DNA from: Anaerolineaceae bacterium
GTDB lineage: Bacteria; Chloroflexota; Anaerolineae; Anaerolineales; E44-bin32
Length of the DNA: 62,151 bases
Reading direction: 5' to 3'
NCBI GenBank assembly: GCA_020350285.1
Contig: CP070708.1
Coordinates: 2,274,296 to 2,336,446, forward strand
Positions 36,600-44,384 of the stretch are shown piece by piece; position 1 is the first letter of the stretch; every line of letters starts with the position of its first letter. The notes under the pieces are model-generated. The model was given only the letters and a program-made list of their open reading frames with translations. It searched no databases and was not told where the DNA came from. A program made the translations under genes and the position numbers.

Positions 36600-37133
36600 C
36601 TAAAGACGGATCCCTCGCAAACGATAATAAAGGGTACTCAGTATCACGCCCCCAATAACCATCGGTACGACAACCTGCAACAAAACCGTTCCTAATGCGC
36701 CTAGTTCCCCCGACGCGAAGATGATGATGAAGAGGTTAAGCGGACGCCAGAGGAAGGGCAGGATGCCCAACGCGCCCCCAATAACGGCCGCCAGTGGTAG
36801 ATAACGGCTTCTGCGACGCCCCACCGCTCTGTGGACAATGTCCGCCACTCCACCCCCCACAACGGGAGCGATGAAGATCCCCCACCATCCGAGGAAACCG
36901 AGCAAGTACATCGCCACACCCAAAGCCACTGCTGAGATCAGCCCCGCGATCGGGTAATCGATTTGACGGGTGGTTTCGAATTCTTTTTGTTGACGGCGCA
37001 CACATTCCTTGCAGCGATAACCTACCGGTGTGTGAACAGCGCATTGGGGGCAGATCGGTTTCTCGCATCGATTGCAGCGCAAGGTCGTCTCTCGATGAGG
37101 ATGATTGGCACAAACCATGGTTTGATCGGTCAT
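36600..37133 (-). CDS. B-box-type zinc-finger membrane protein
   Basis: A 177-residue protein. The N-terminal 45 residues hold a zinc-ligand pattern (CANHPHRETTLRCNRC, then CPQC, then CKEC) of the B-box/rhomboid-associated kind. Four hydrophobic helices follow (GLISAVALGVAMYLLGFLG; LPLAAVIGGALGILPFL and others). Its start overlaps the stop of nadK (37130-37133, an ATGA junction), so the genes are translationally coupled. Function is not known; zinc-ribbon membrane proteins of this type are frequent in Chloroflexota. Confidence 0.8.
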   Translation of the reverse strand: MTDQTMVCANHPHRETTLRCNRCEKPICPQCAVHTPVGYRCKECVRRQQKEFETTRQIDYPIAGLISAVALGVAMYLLGFLGWWGIFIAPVVGGGVADIVHRAVGRRRSRYLPLAAVIGGALGILPFLWRPLNLFIIIFASGELGALGTVLLQVVVPMVIGGVILSTLYYRLRGIRL

Positions 37134-38005
37134 TCTTTGTCTCCGACGACCGGATTGCGCTGCATGCGTGAAGTTAAATTCCGGTAGAAGTAATCAGGTT
37201 CTTGTAGGCGGACGAATTGGACAGTGTGCTCGCTAGCTCGTACCTCAACATGATCTTGATCTTGGAGCGGTATCGGTAGTTGGCCATCTATACACACAGT
37301 CGCCTGGTGGGAAGTGCCGACAGCAACTTTCACCCATGAGCCCTCATGCAGGACGATGGCTCGGTCGATCGATAGGTGAGGCGCAACCGGCACGAGTAGG
37401 ATGTTGCGTAATTCAGGTGGAAGGATTGGCCCGCCGGCCGCAAGGGCATAGGCAGTGGAACCGGTGGGGGTGGCCACGATCAAGGAATCGGCAACATAGG
37501 TGGTCAGGTAGAACCCATCGATTTCGGTAAAGAGATGTACCGGACGCACTTGCTCCCCGCGGCCAATCGTGCACTCGTTGAGTACATCCCACGACCCCAA
37601 CATCTCTTCTCCGCGATAGTGCTCCGCACGCAACATCATCCTGTCTTGCAGCCAATAGTCCCCGGACAACACGCGCTCCACTTTTGATCGCCACTCATCC
37701 CGAGTTACCTCAATCAAGAAACCGAGACCTCCAACGTTAATGCCCAATATCGGCACCTGGGGCGGTCCGCAGAGATGTCCGGCACGTAACATCGTGCCAT
37801 CACCACCCAGCGCGATCAAAAGGTCGAACGCCCCCTCTGTAACCTGACGGCGTAATGTCTCATCATAGAGCGATTCATGTTGGGCTGTCAGACCGTGCTC
37901 GAGGAGAAAGGCAGCGATGTCCTCTGCCAGTTCGATCGCTTCTTCACGACCAGGATAGGAGGCAACAGCGATCCTGCTTGGGGGAGGTAGTTTGGTTTTC
38001 ATCAT
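37130..38005 (-). CDS. nadK: NAD kinase
   Basis: NAD kinase phosphorylates NAD+ to NADP+. Diagnostic motifs are GGDGTMLRAGHL, NVGGLGFL and TPTGSTAYALAAGGP, and the length (291 from the ATG at 38005) is typical. A GTG at 38059 gives 18 extra N-terminal residues and would overlap the nuclease gene; the ATG at 38005 is preferred because the motifs and the usual N-terminus (SRIAVASYPGR) start just after it, and because a TATAAT lies at 38010-38015 reading into it. The next gene overlaps by four bases (ATGA). Confidence 0.92.
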   Translation of the reverse strand: MMKTKLPPPSRIAVASYPGREEAIELAEDIAAFLLEHGLTAQHESLYDETLRRQVTEGAFDLLIALGGDGTMLRAGHLCGPPQVPILGINVGGLGFLIEVTRDEWRSKVERVLSGDYWLQDRMMLRAEHYRGEEMLGSWDVLNECTIGRGEQVRPVHLFTEIDGFYLTTYVADSLIVATPTGSTAYALAAGGPILPPELRNILLVPVAPHLSIDRAIVLHEGSWVKVAVGTSHQATVCIDGQLPIPLQDQDHVEVRASEHTVQFVRLQEPDYFYRNLTSRMQRNPVVGDKE

Positions 38006-38039
38006 AGTAATTATATCGGAGAGAACGAGACCCGCACCT

Positions 38040-38549
38040 TCATTCCAATCTCTGGTCACAAACCTGATGAAAACCGCAAGCTCGACAACGGTTCACAGAT
38101 TCATGGGAGCGGGCGGGCTTTTGACGCTCGGCGCGGCGCATCTCTGCCAGCACATCTAAGAGCTCATTCTCAAGCGATGAATTGTAGTCAACTGAAAAAG
38201 CACGATCGGCATACTTAACGATCCCATATGCGGGACGCTGCCCATAAGCAGCATGCACCAATGTGCAATAGGCCGCCAGCTGCAGAACATGGGACGGATA
38301 TGGGCCAAGTGGTGCGCGCGCGGACTTGATCTCCACCGGCACCAATTTACCTGATCTTTTCACAAGATAGTCAGGGCGTCCCGCGAGGTTGAGGGTTGGA
38401 TCATAGAGGGATCGCTCGAGGCGACCTAGATGCTCAGTGTCGATGGATATTACACGACCGGGCGGTAATCCCGTTGCCACTTGTCGGCGCCTGGCCAGCC
38501 ATAGCAACCCTACGCCTATTAGAAACAACAACAGGATCAGGTAAACCAC
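38040..38549 (-). CDS. Cas4-like PD-(D/E)XK nuclease, C-terminal part of an in-frame split protein
   Basis: A 169-residue polypeptide starting at GTG 38549. It opens with a transmembrane helix (VYLILLLFLIGVGLLWLA) and then shows the Cas4/RecB-type nuclease core: GRPDYLV (catalytic Asp), VPVEIKSA (Glu-x-Lys), QLAAYC (motif Q) and a C-terminal CRACGFHQVC, three cysteines of the usual four-cysteine iron-sulfur site. The missing first cysteine is encoded in the gene directly upstream, which is in the same frame and is separated from this one only by a TGA and one codon. No CRISPR array or other cas gene is present, so this is probably a housekeeping nuclease of that superfamily. Confidence 0.8.
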   Translation of the reverse strand: MVYLILLLFLIGVGLLWLARRRQVATGLPPGRVISIDTEHLGRLERSLYDPTLNLAGRPDYLVKRSGKLVPVEIKSARAPLGPYPSHVLQLAAYCTLVHAAYGQRPAYGIVKYADRAFSVDYNSSLENELLDVLAEMRRAERQKPARSHESVNRCRACGFHQVCDQRLE

Positions 38550-38552
38550 AGA

Positions 38553-38798
38553 TCACCTCAGGGCGAGCGCAGTCAGATGGGCTACCCCAGCTACGGCAGC
38601 AGCTAGAATAAAAGCGTAACCCAATACCCGGATACAACCCGCGGTTAGAACGGCGCGCCCATGCTGGCGGTGCCAACGAATCCCCGCCAGTCGCTCCTCC
38701 CAATCGTCAGAGGGATGACCCTGTCTTGCGTACCACCATGCGCGGTGGCAGAAGGTGAATTGAGCAATCTCGGAGGCTCGGAGGGTCTTCTCAGCCAC
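38553..38798 (-). CDS. N-terminal half of Cas4-like nuclease, transmembrane-ended small protein
   Basis: An 81-residue polypeptide. It starts with ASEIAQFTFCHRAWWYARQG, the typical first-cysteine motif of Cas4-type iron-sulfur nucleases (C17), then HRQHGRAV, and ends with a hydrophobic helix (GYAFILAAAVAGVAHLTALA). The TGA at 38553-38555 lies in frame with the downstream nuclease ORF (TGA, TCT, then its GTG). Read through, the product would be about 251 residues with a transmembrane hairpin between the first cysteine and the catalytic core. Whether two subunits, a nonsense mutation or a recoding event is involved cannot be told from sequence. Confidence 0.75.
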   Translation of the reverse strand: MAEKTLRASEIAQFTFCHRAWWYARQGHPSDDWEERLAGIRWHRQHGRAVLTAGCIRVLGYAFILAAAVAGVAHLTALALR

Positions 38799-38801
38799 GC
38801 C

Positions 38802-39446
38802 TTATGAGCGATCCAGCTTCTTCTCGACCGACTCGAGCGCTTCCTTCAACGCGTGTTGCTGAAGACTTGTGGTCAAGTCACCGCGTGTACGCTCGACGAC
38901 ACCTCGCACCATATCGGTGATCCGTCGCAGATTGCCGGTAAGGGCATCGGGGAAGTCCATCGTCACCAGCAGCCCGTAAATATCCTCCATCGCGGAAAGC
39001 AGCCTCTCGGCTTCTCTCACGTCATCATGCCGCAGGATGTCTAGGACATGTCGGCGCATTTCCCCGACCGCCTCACCCAAGCCGCCTAGGAAGGCCGTGT
39101 ACTCTACGCCTAATGCGTCCGGATCGGGCAACGGTTCGCCCCCTAAAAGAGCGTAGACGATGTTCGCCTCGGCATACTCCTTAAATGCGCTCATGGTGTA
39201 CCCGGCGTGGTAGAGATCAGGATAAGGAGTCAGTTCATCCCGTAGGATGATTCGCAGCTCTCCGGCTTTCTCCAGATGTTCCTCAGCTAAAGCCCGTTCA
39301 CCTCGATGAACAGCTCGGATAGCCACCGAACAATGGCGGATCATGGTGCGGGAGTGCTGAAGGGCTCTATCTCGTGCCGCGTTCTTCTCTTCGAGATGCA
39401 GACGGATTTGTTCGCCAATCTTGTCTAGTTTATCCATGAGTCTCAC
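38802..39446 (-). CDS. Translin-family protein
   Basis: A 214-residue all-helical protein of the translin superfamily, known mainly from eukaryotes (single-stranded nucleic acid binding, RNase in C3PO) and archaea. Seen here: LRRITDMVRGVVERTRGDLT in the C-terminal helix, typical of the family, plus AFKEYAEANIVYALL and FLGGLGEAVGEMRRHVLDIL in the middle. The catalytic-looking acidic pair is present in the AEANIV helix. It lies 3 bp upstream of the nuclease half and overlaps the DUF3467 gene by 4 bp (ATGA-type), so the three are cotranscribed. A bacterial role is not established. Confidence 0.78.
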   Translation of the reverse strand: MRLMDKLDKIGEQIRLHLEEKNAARDRALQHSRTMIRHCSVAIRAVHRGERALAEEHLEKAGELRIILRDELTPYPDLYHAGYTMSAFKEYAEANIVYALLGGEPLPDPDALGVEYTAFLGGLGEAVGEMRRHVLDILRHDDVREAERLLSAMEDIYGLLVTMDFPDALTGNLRRITDMVRGVVERTRGDLTTSLQQHALKEALESVEKKLDRS

Positions 39447-39775
39447 TTGTCAGATTCTGGATCGGTAGGCGGAGGTCGGAATAATTGGTCGGCCAACGAG
39501 GTCCCCTCCGGTAGATGGATCTCGCCATGTTGAGCCTCATAGCGAGACATGTGCTCGCTCAGTGCCCGCAACAGTAATTTGGCGTTGTGTGCCGTCATGA
39601 TGACCCTGTTTCTCACATGCGCTTTTGGCACCTGAGGCAATACCTGAGCGAAATCGATCACGATTTCAGAGCGTGAGTGGGTGATCATGGCGAAATTGGC
39701 GTACGTAGGCTCAAGATCAGCAGGTATGTGTACGCTCATACGACCTGCCGCCGGTTGCTCAGGTTTAGAAGACAT
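39443..39775 (-). CDS. DUF3467 protein
   Basis: A 110-residue protein of the DUF3467 family. The fingerprint YANFAMITHSRSEIVIDFAQ, with LPQVPKAHVRNRVIMTAHNAKLLL and ALSEHMSRYEAQHGEI, covers residues ~25-90. The family is common in bacteria but has no known biochemical role. Its stop overlaps the translin start, so it is the first gene of a leftward unit DUF3467-translin-Cas4-like-nadK-B-box-recN. The unit probably begins from a promoter between 39776 and 39845, close to the ssb terminator. Confidence 0.88.
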   Translation of the reverse strand: MSSKPEQPAAGRMSVHIPADLEPTYANFAMITHSRSEIVIDFAQVLPQVPKAHVRNRVIMTAHNAKLLLRALSEHMSRYEAQHGEIHLPEGTSLADQLFRPPPTDPESDK

Positions 39776-39801
39776 GAATCTGCTCCACTGGGTTGAAAAG
39801 T

Positions 39802-39833
39802 AGGCCTCAACCTATAATTCACGGTTGAGGCCT
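39802..39833 (-). terminator. Terminator of ssb
   Basis: Perfect 11-bp stem AGGCCTCAACC (39802-39812) and GGTTGAGGCCT (39823-39833) with a 10-base loop. On the minus strand it follows the ssb stop and leads into ACTTTTC; on the plus strand it is followed by TTTC. Confidence 0.75.
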
Positions 39834-39845
39834 TTCAAAAACGGC

Positions 39846-40265
39846 CTAGAAGGGAATCTCGTCCTCAGACTGGGGCCCTGGTGCCATAACAACGTCCTCG
39901 CTGTCTGGACCAAAGGCTTCCCCTCGACCACCGAGGAAGCGGACGGTCTGAGCATTCACCTCGAAGGAAGCCGCTGCGCTACCATCCTGACGCGTCCAGA
40001 TGCGTGGGTTGCCGTTTTCGTCCGCCACCATCCGACCCTCCACCAACACCTGTCGGCCTTTACTCAGGTATTGGTGGCACGCTTCGGCCTGCCTTCCCCA
40101 AACCGATACGCGAAACCAAACCGTCTCGTCCCGTTGCTCACCAGAGCTATCGGTGTAACGACGGTTGGTCGCAACTGATATATTGGTGACCGCTTGCCCG
40201 CTGGGCGTGTAACGCATCTCCGGATCGCGACCGAGGTTGCCAACAAGAATAATTTTGTGAAACAT
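39846..40265 (-). CDS. ssb: Single-stranded DNA-binding protein
   Basis: SSB coats single-stranded DNA in replication and repair. The start at 40265 (MFHKIILVGNLGRDPEMR) is chosen over the longer frame from 40325, because the OB-fold begins at once and GGAAGGGAG lies just upstream. Core motifs are ATNRRYTDSSGEQRDETVWFRV and KGRQVLVEGRM. The acidic tail ends in DEIPF, the usual protein-interaction tip. 139 residues is somewhat short but normal for this group. It is monocistronic, ended by the hairpin at 39802-39833. Confidence 0.93.
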   Translation of the reverse strand: MFHKIILVGNLGRDPEMRYTPSGQAVTNISVATNRRYTDSSGEQRDETVWFRVSVWGRQAEACHQYLSKGRQVLVEGRMVADENGNPRIWTRQDGSAAASFEVNAQTVRFLGGRGEAFGPDSEDVVMAPGPQSEDEIPF

Positions 40266-40406
40266 GGGGTGCTCCCTTCCGGTGGGGGTCGATTTCTCGT
40301 TCGGCCCGGGCGGCCGTGACAGCATTTAATGCGCCCACCGTACCTAGAACAATTGTACTATAAGTGGCTTTTTAGGTCAACACTTTCGGGATAAATCTGT
40401 TTCAGC

Positions 40407-41318
40407 CTATCGCTCTCGATACAAAACATACAATCCGCTAAACAACGTTAAAAAGGCACCTGCTAATGTCATCATCGTCGGGATCTCTTGCCAGATGAGA
40501 AAGCCCCACATGATATTGATGGGAAGCGATACGTATTCAAACGGGGCAAGGATTGAGGCTTGCGCCACACTATAGGCACGCGACATGAAATACATCCAAC
40601 CTGCCCAAATCAGCCCTAACCCAGCCATAATGACCCAATCGATTAAGGTCGGAATGCTCCAGGCTCGAATGAGAAAAGCAACGCTCGGATGGGCATTGGA
40701 CGTGTCTCTAAAAATGGCAGGAAGCGGTGCTAAAACCAGTGCGGCAACCAGGTAAACCAGCGAACTGTAGTAAGCCATCGTGGCGCTGCTGTCGTAGGTT
40801 TGCAGTTTGCGCGTGAGTATGACCGTCAGTGCATAGAAAAGCACGGAGATCAATACGAAAATAGATCCCAGATCGAAAGTTGCCGAACCGGGATTGACGA
40901 TTAAAAGAACCCCGATAAATCCAACAACCAACGCTAGCCAGCGGCGTAACCCCACCTTCTCGCCCAGTATCACTACGGATAACAATGTGATCATCAGCGG
41001 ACCCGAAAAACGAATCGCTTCGATATCCGCCAGCGGCAAAGCAGCCAACCCCATCATGAAAGTAGTGTAGGAGAGAAAAAGGAAAACACCACGGAGGTAC
41101 TCGAGCTTGGGCTGCGGTGTGGTGGGCAACCCTCGCTGGCCTTCGTAGCGATAGAACAGCAGGGTGCAGGGTAAGGCAACCAGACTGCGAACAGCGACGA
41201 TTTCCAATGCAGAATAATCGCCGCCAATCCATTTGACGGCGATGCTTTGGACGGAAATGATCAGAATCGCCAATAGAAGAAAGCCAACGCCTTTTACGTT
41301 GGAACTCATTGTCGACAT
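40407..41318 (-). CDS. EamA/DMT-family transporter
   Basis: A 303-residue inner-membrane protein with ten hydrophobic helices forming two EamA repeats (AVKWIGGDYSALEIVAVRSL in the first; AVILGEKVGLRRWLALVVGFIGVLLIV between; SILAPFEYVSLPINIMWGFLIWQEIP in the second). Drug/metabolite transporters of this group export amino acids or nucleotide sugars or import metabolites; substrate is not predictable. It stands alone. Confidence 0.9.
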   Translation of the reverse strand: MSTMSSNVKGVGFLLLAILIISVQSIAVKWIGGDYSALEIVAVRSLVALPCTLLFYRYEGQRGLPTTPQPKLEYLRGVFLFLSYTTFMMGLAALPLADIEAIRFSGPLMITLLSVVILGEKVGLRRWLALVVGFIGVLLIVNPGSATFDLGSIFVLISVLFYALTVILTRKLQTYDSSATMAYYSSLVYLVAALVLAPLPAIFRDTSNAHPSVAFLIRAWSIPTLIDWVIMAGLGLIWAGWMYFMSRAYSVAQASILAPFEYVSLPINIMWGFLIWQEIPTMMTLAGAFLTLFSGLYVLYRER

Positions 41319-41614
41319 ATGTTTACCTACGTGGTTTTAATCTTTCAATCATGCGCATCTTTCGATATTGCTTATCTTTCGACAAGACTATCGAAAGATA
41401 AGGGGGAGAATGAGATAAGACGGATGCGCGGCGTCATGGAAGATCAGTTGACGATGGCCAATCCTGCGCCGTGGGTGATGTCGTGGTGGGCGGACAGGGC
41501 ATGATCGATCATGTCATTGAGTCCTCGTTTGCCCCTGTCTTCTGGCCCGAGCAACGCGGGATCTCGGGCTAGAAGACGTTTTCATCCAAAACAAGTTTGA
41601 ATAAGATGGGCTCC

Positions 41615-42367
41615 TTATCCCTCCTGGATCTCACTCAAAACCTGGGAGATAAATCTTTGCATGCGTTGATAATGGGAGCCTCGCCAATAAACTTGAGCAC
41701 ATCCTTCACAGCGTTGAAATACATCATGTTCCTGACGTATCCGCGGTGGCAACTCCCCGAATACATCCTCTTTACGGGCCGGCTTCATCAATCCATTACA
41801 GCGTATGCAGCGTTGAAATGGGTTGATCAAACCCACCAAATCGAACCGTCGCAGGACCTCGATCAACTGAGCTCGTGGGTGAATTCCTCGCACAAAGGCG
41901 CCGTGCGTGACTTCGTTTCTTTTAAGCAGTCCGCGGTCTTTCGTGAGCAAAATCCTGCGCTCGCGGCTCGAGATGCGAGCCAGTTCGGCGTCAGCGAAAT
42001 CGTTTCGATAGAGGGTGTCGAAACCGAGCATCCGCAAGTGGCTCGCTAATCGACCCAGGTGTGTATCGAGCACAAAGCGTACTTCGCGCAACGGCTTGGG
42101 GCGAAGCCGTAGCACAGAGGAGACATCCATCGATTCAAATACGGGGTAGACACTGATCTGATCACCATCCTGCAAACGATAGCTGAAATCCACGGACACA
42201 CCATTGGCGAGGATCAGATCAATTTCGGTGTGGGGGACGCCAAGCGCCTCGATCGTGTCCTTTACCGACGGCTGACCATCGAAAGCGTGTGAGAAGATCA
42301 CCTGTTTTCGATGCAGTGGCAGGAAATCATTTAGCTCTGCGTAAAATCGAAAGGATGCGTGATTCAC
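41615..42367 (-). CDS. Mut7-C RNase-domain protein with N-terminal ubiquitin-like domain
   Basis: A 250-residue two-domain protein. Residues ~1-85 resemble the ThiS/MoaD-like Mut7-C ubiquitin domain (FRFYAELNDFLP; LQDGDQISVYPVFE). Residues ~95-180 are the PIN-like Mut7-C RNase (FVLDTHLGRLASHLRMLGFDTLYRND continues the acidic site, then RILLTKDRGLLKR). A zinc ribbon follows (CIRC near 187, CEGC near 223). Proteins with this arrangement are widespread but physiologically uncharacterised. The start is GTG. It is monocistronic. Function beyond probable RNA binding/cleavage is inference. Confidence 0.88.
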   Translation of the reverse strand: MNHASFRFYAELNDFLPLHRKQVIFSHAFDGQPSVKDTIEALGVPHTEIDLILANGVSVDFSYRLQDGDQISVYPVFESMDVSSVLRLRPKPLREVRFVLDTHLGRLASHLRMLGFDTLYRNDFADAELARISSRERRILLTKDRGLLKRNEVTHGAFVRGIHPRAQLIEVLRRFDLVGLINPFQRCIRCNGLMKPARKEDVFGELPPRIRQEHDVFQRCEGCAQVYWRGSHYQRMQRFISQVLSEIQEG

Positions 42368-42449
42368 GATTTGCTCGTTTCGAAATCACCCCGGTAGCAC
42401 ATTGTCCTGTTAACCATAGAAAGCTTGGATAGGGCTCCTAGAAATGTAC

Positions 42450-42482
42450 ATGTGGGGCGTGAACAAAGCCCACGCCCCACAT
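42450..42482. terminator. Hairpin between tRNA and Mut7-C gene
   Basis: Perfect 12-bp stem ATGTGGGGCGTG (42450-42461) and CACGCCCCACAT (42471-42482) with a 9-base loop, downstream of the leftward tRNA gene. It probably terminates the tRNA transcript, though the T-run is poor. Confidence 0.6.
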
Positions 42483-42535
42483 ATACCCCTCCTCTTTTGA
42501 TGTTTGTTCCTTTTCGTTTGTATAAATTCACATAA

Positions 42536-42609
42536 TGCCCCAGGCGCGATTCGAACGCACAACCTAGGCTTTAGGAGAGCCTTGCTCTGTCCTGTTGAGC
42601 TACTGGGGC
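42536..42609 (-). tRNA. tRNA-Arg(CCU)
   Basis: The minus strand folds as a standard 74-nt cloverleaf: acceptor GCCCCAG/CTGGGGC, D-arm GCTC/GAGC, anticodon stem AGGCT/AGCCT with loop CTCCTAA giving anticodon CCU, a 5-base variable loop and T-arm GTGCG-TTCGAAT-CGCGC. The anticodon reads AGG (arginine). The 3' CCA is not encoded. Confidence 0.93.
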
Positions 42610-42768
42610 TCGGTGGGATTATAGCATTATCGAACAGGGCGATCGAGATCCTCAGTATTAACTGCACTGGATAATAGCGAGAAAGAGAACCACAAATGCG
42701 GGAGAGCGGGCTTTACTCGCGCCCTCTTATACACAATTTTCTCTTTAGTCAGGGCCTCTTCAGTGGGC

Positions 42769-43839
42769 TCATGAGTTAAACTCGACCAAATATGCGGTGA
42801 TGGGCTCCTTCAGATGAAGGAGTTGAAGGTCGTCCAGTTTCTCCGCTTCCAAATCCTTCACCTGCTTGAAGGTGTCCTCACTCATCAATATTTGGCAGCC
42901 CTTGGCGATCTCCTGTAGTCGCTTGGCGACGTTGACCACATAGCCCACAACCGTGTAGTCCATCACTCGCTCTGAGCCGATGTTACCCACAACCGCCTCA
43001 CCGGTGTGCAAACCGATGCCCAGGCCGAGGTCGACTAAATCCTCGCCGGTCTCCTCGCATAAATCCTGAAAACGGTGCTGCATTTCGATCGCCGAGTCAA
43101 CCGCCCGTTGTGCGTCGTCCTCTCCCGCCACGGGTGCGCCGTAGAAGGCCATGAAACCGTCCCCGAGATACTTATCGAAGGTGCCTCGATGGGTAAAGAC
43201 CACCTGACTGAGGACTTCGAAGATCCGATTGAGGGTTTCGATCACCTGGGGCGCCGTATGAAGCTCAGTGAAGCGCGAGAAACCGCGGATATCAGCGAAG
43301 AGAACCGTCACTGGACGTAACTCACCGCCGAGTTGCAGGTAGCGTTCAGGGTCTGTCAGAATGACATCAGTTACATCCTCGGCGAGGAAGCGGTCAAGGA
43401 CTTGTCGCAAAAGACGGTTGTAGGCCTCGATCTCGTCATGTAATCTCTTAATACGTAACAACGAGCGCACTCGGGTGAGCAACACCAATGAGCGGTAGGG
43501 TTTGATGATGAAATCGTCAGCACCGACTTCGATCGCCTTAAGCTCCTCCTCCTCGCTGTCGAGTGCGGTGACCATCACCACCGGGACGAAGCGCGTGCCC
43601 GGTGAGCTTTTCAGTGCTGCACAAAGCTCGAGGCCGTTCATGCGGGGCATCTGTACGTCAACCAGAGCCAAATCGGGTGGGGATTGAAGCGCCAGCTCAA
43701 GCGCAGTCTGCCCATCGGAGGCGGTAACCACCTCATAGCCAGCCTTGGTGAGATAGGTCTTGAGCATATCCCGGTTTAGCCAGTCATCGTCTGCAACCAG
43801 AATGCTCGCCGGTCGGTCAAAAATCTCTGTCAGATCCAT
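42769..43839 (-). CDS. Response regulator with class-III adenylate/guanylate cyclase output
   Basis: A 356-residue signalling protein. Residues ~10-130 are a receiver (ILVADDDWLN, phospho-Asp in LALVDVQMP, FIIKPYR). A short linker helix (LDRFLAEDVTDVIL) leads into a class-III nucleotide cyclase domain: VTVLFADIRGFSRFTE (metal-binding Asp), FDKYLGDGFMAFYG (second Asp and substrate region), and GEAVVGNIGS with VVGYVVNVAKRLQ. The ATG at 43839 (MDLTEIFDRP) is chosen over the frame's upstream start at 43944, which only adds a low-complexity stretch. No histidine kinase is adjacent. cAMP or cGMP product is not decidable. Confidence 0.9.
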   Translation of the reverse strand: MDLTEIFDRPASILVADDDWLNRDMLKTYLTKAGYEVVTASDGQTALELALQSPPDLALVDVQMPRMNGLELCAALKSSPGTRFVPVVMVTALDSEEEELKAIEVGADDFIIKPYRSLVLLTRVRSLLRIKRLHDEIEAYNRLLRQVLDRFLAEDVTDVILTDPERYLQLGGELRPVTVLFADIRGFSRFTELHTAPQVIETLNRIFEVLSQVVFTHRGTFDKYLGDGFMAFYGAPVAGEDDAQRAVDSAIEMQHRFQDLCEETGEDLVDLGLGIGLHTGEAVVGNIGSERVMDYTVVGYVVNVAKRLQEIAKGCQILMSEDTFKQVKDLEAEKLDDLQLLHLKEPITAYLVEFNS

Positions 43840-44378
43840 CCCTTGCTCAAACGAACCTATTCGTCCAGGAGTCGATATCAGACATCGTTGCTGATGAGAA
43901 AATCGTTGTGGCTCCGCTGGCTTCCATCTTTGATAAGAAGCCATAACGCGCAGTGCTCCACCTTGAAATTATACAGGCATCAGCTATGGTACCAAAAGGG
44001 ACCGTTTGTCGTGGTTTTTCAACGATCTCTCGCTATCAATCCTGCCTTCCCTATGATCATGCTCACTTTTGCGCCGGTTCTCCGCTGGGGTAGAATTATG
44101 GCATCTGCTACACGTGTCAATTCAAAACGAAATGTATAGGTTGTTCATAGCATGCGCTTATCGCTGGTCGCTGTAGCACGCGCATAAGAGGCGCGTGTGC
44201 TCACTGTTCACCCAAGGTTTTTTCTCGAGGCTAGAAACAAAAGATCGCCTTCACAGATTGATAACCACAATGTGACAGTCCATCAGACTTGATCATGGTA
44301 GGAGAAACACGTAATTATTTTTGCGTGACCGATCCTCGTGGTGGATAGTTCGAACGATACCATGAATGCAGGAGTATA
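43840..44378 (+). other. Divergent region upstream of the sdh operon
   Basis: No gene seen in over 500 bp. A hairpin of about 8 bp (GCACGCGC near 44176 with GCGCGTG near 44191) and a weak promoter-like pair TTGCGC (44069-44074) / TAGAAT (44091-44096) with a 16-base spacer face the sdh genes. Evidence for either as functional is thin. Confidence 0.35.
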
Positions 44379-44384
44379 GTGCAG

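Noticed and set aside
38040..39775. A CRISPR-Cas locus around the Cas4-like nuclease
   Set aside because: No direct-repeat array and no cas1, cas2 or effector gene anywhere in the window.
42410..42667. Minus-strand frame across the tRNA
   Set aside because: It is only the open reverse reading of the tRNA-Arg gene and its terminator.
43843..44139. 98-residue plus-strand frame upstream of sdhA
   Set aside because: No ribosome site, no recognisable composition, and it overlaps the start of the cyclase gene on the other strand.
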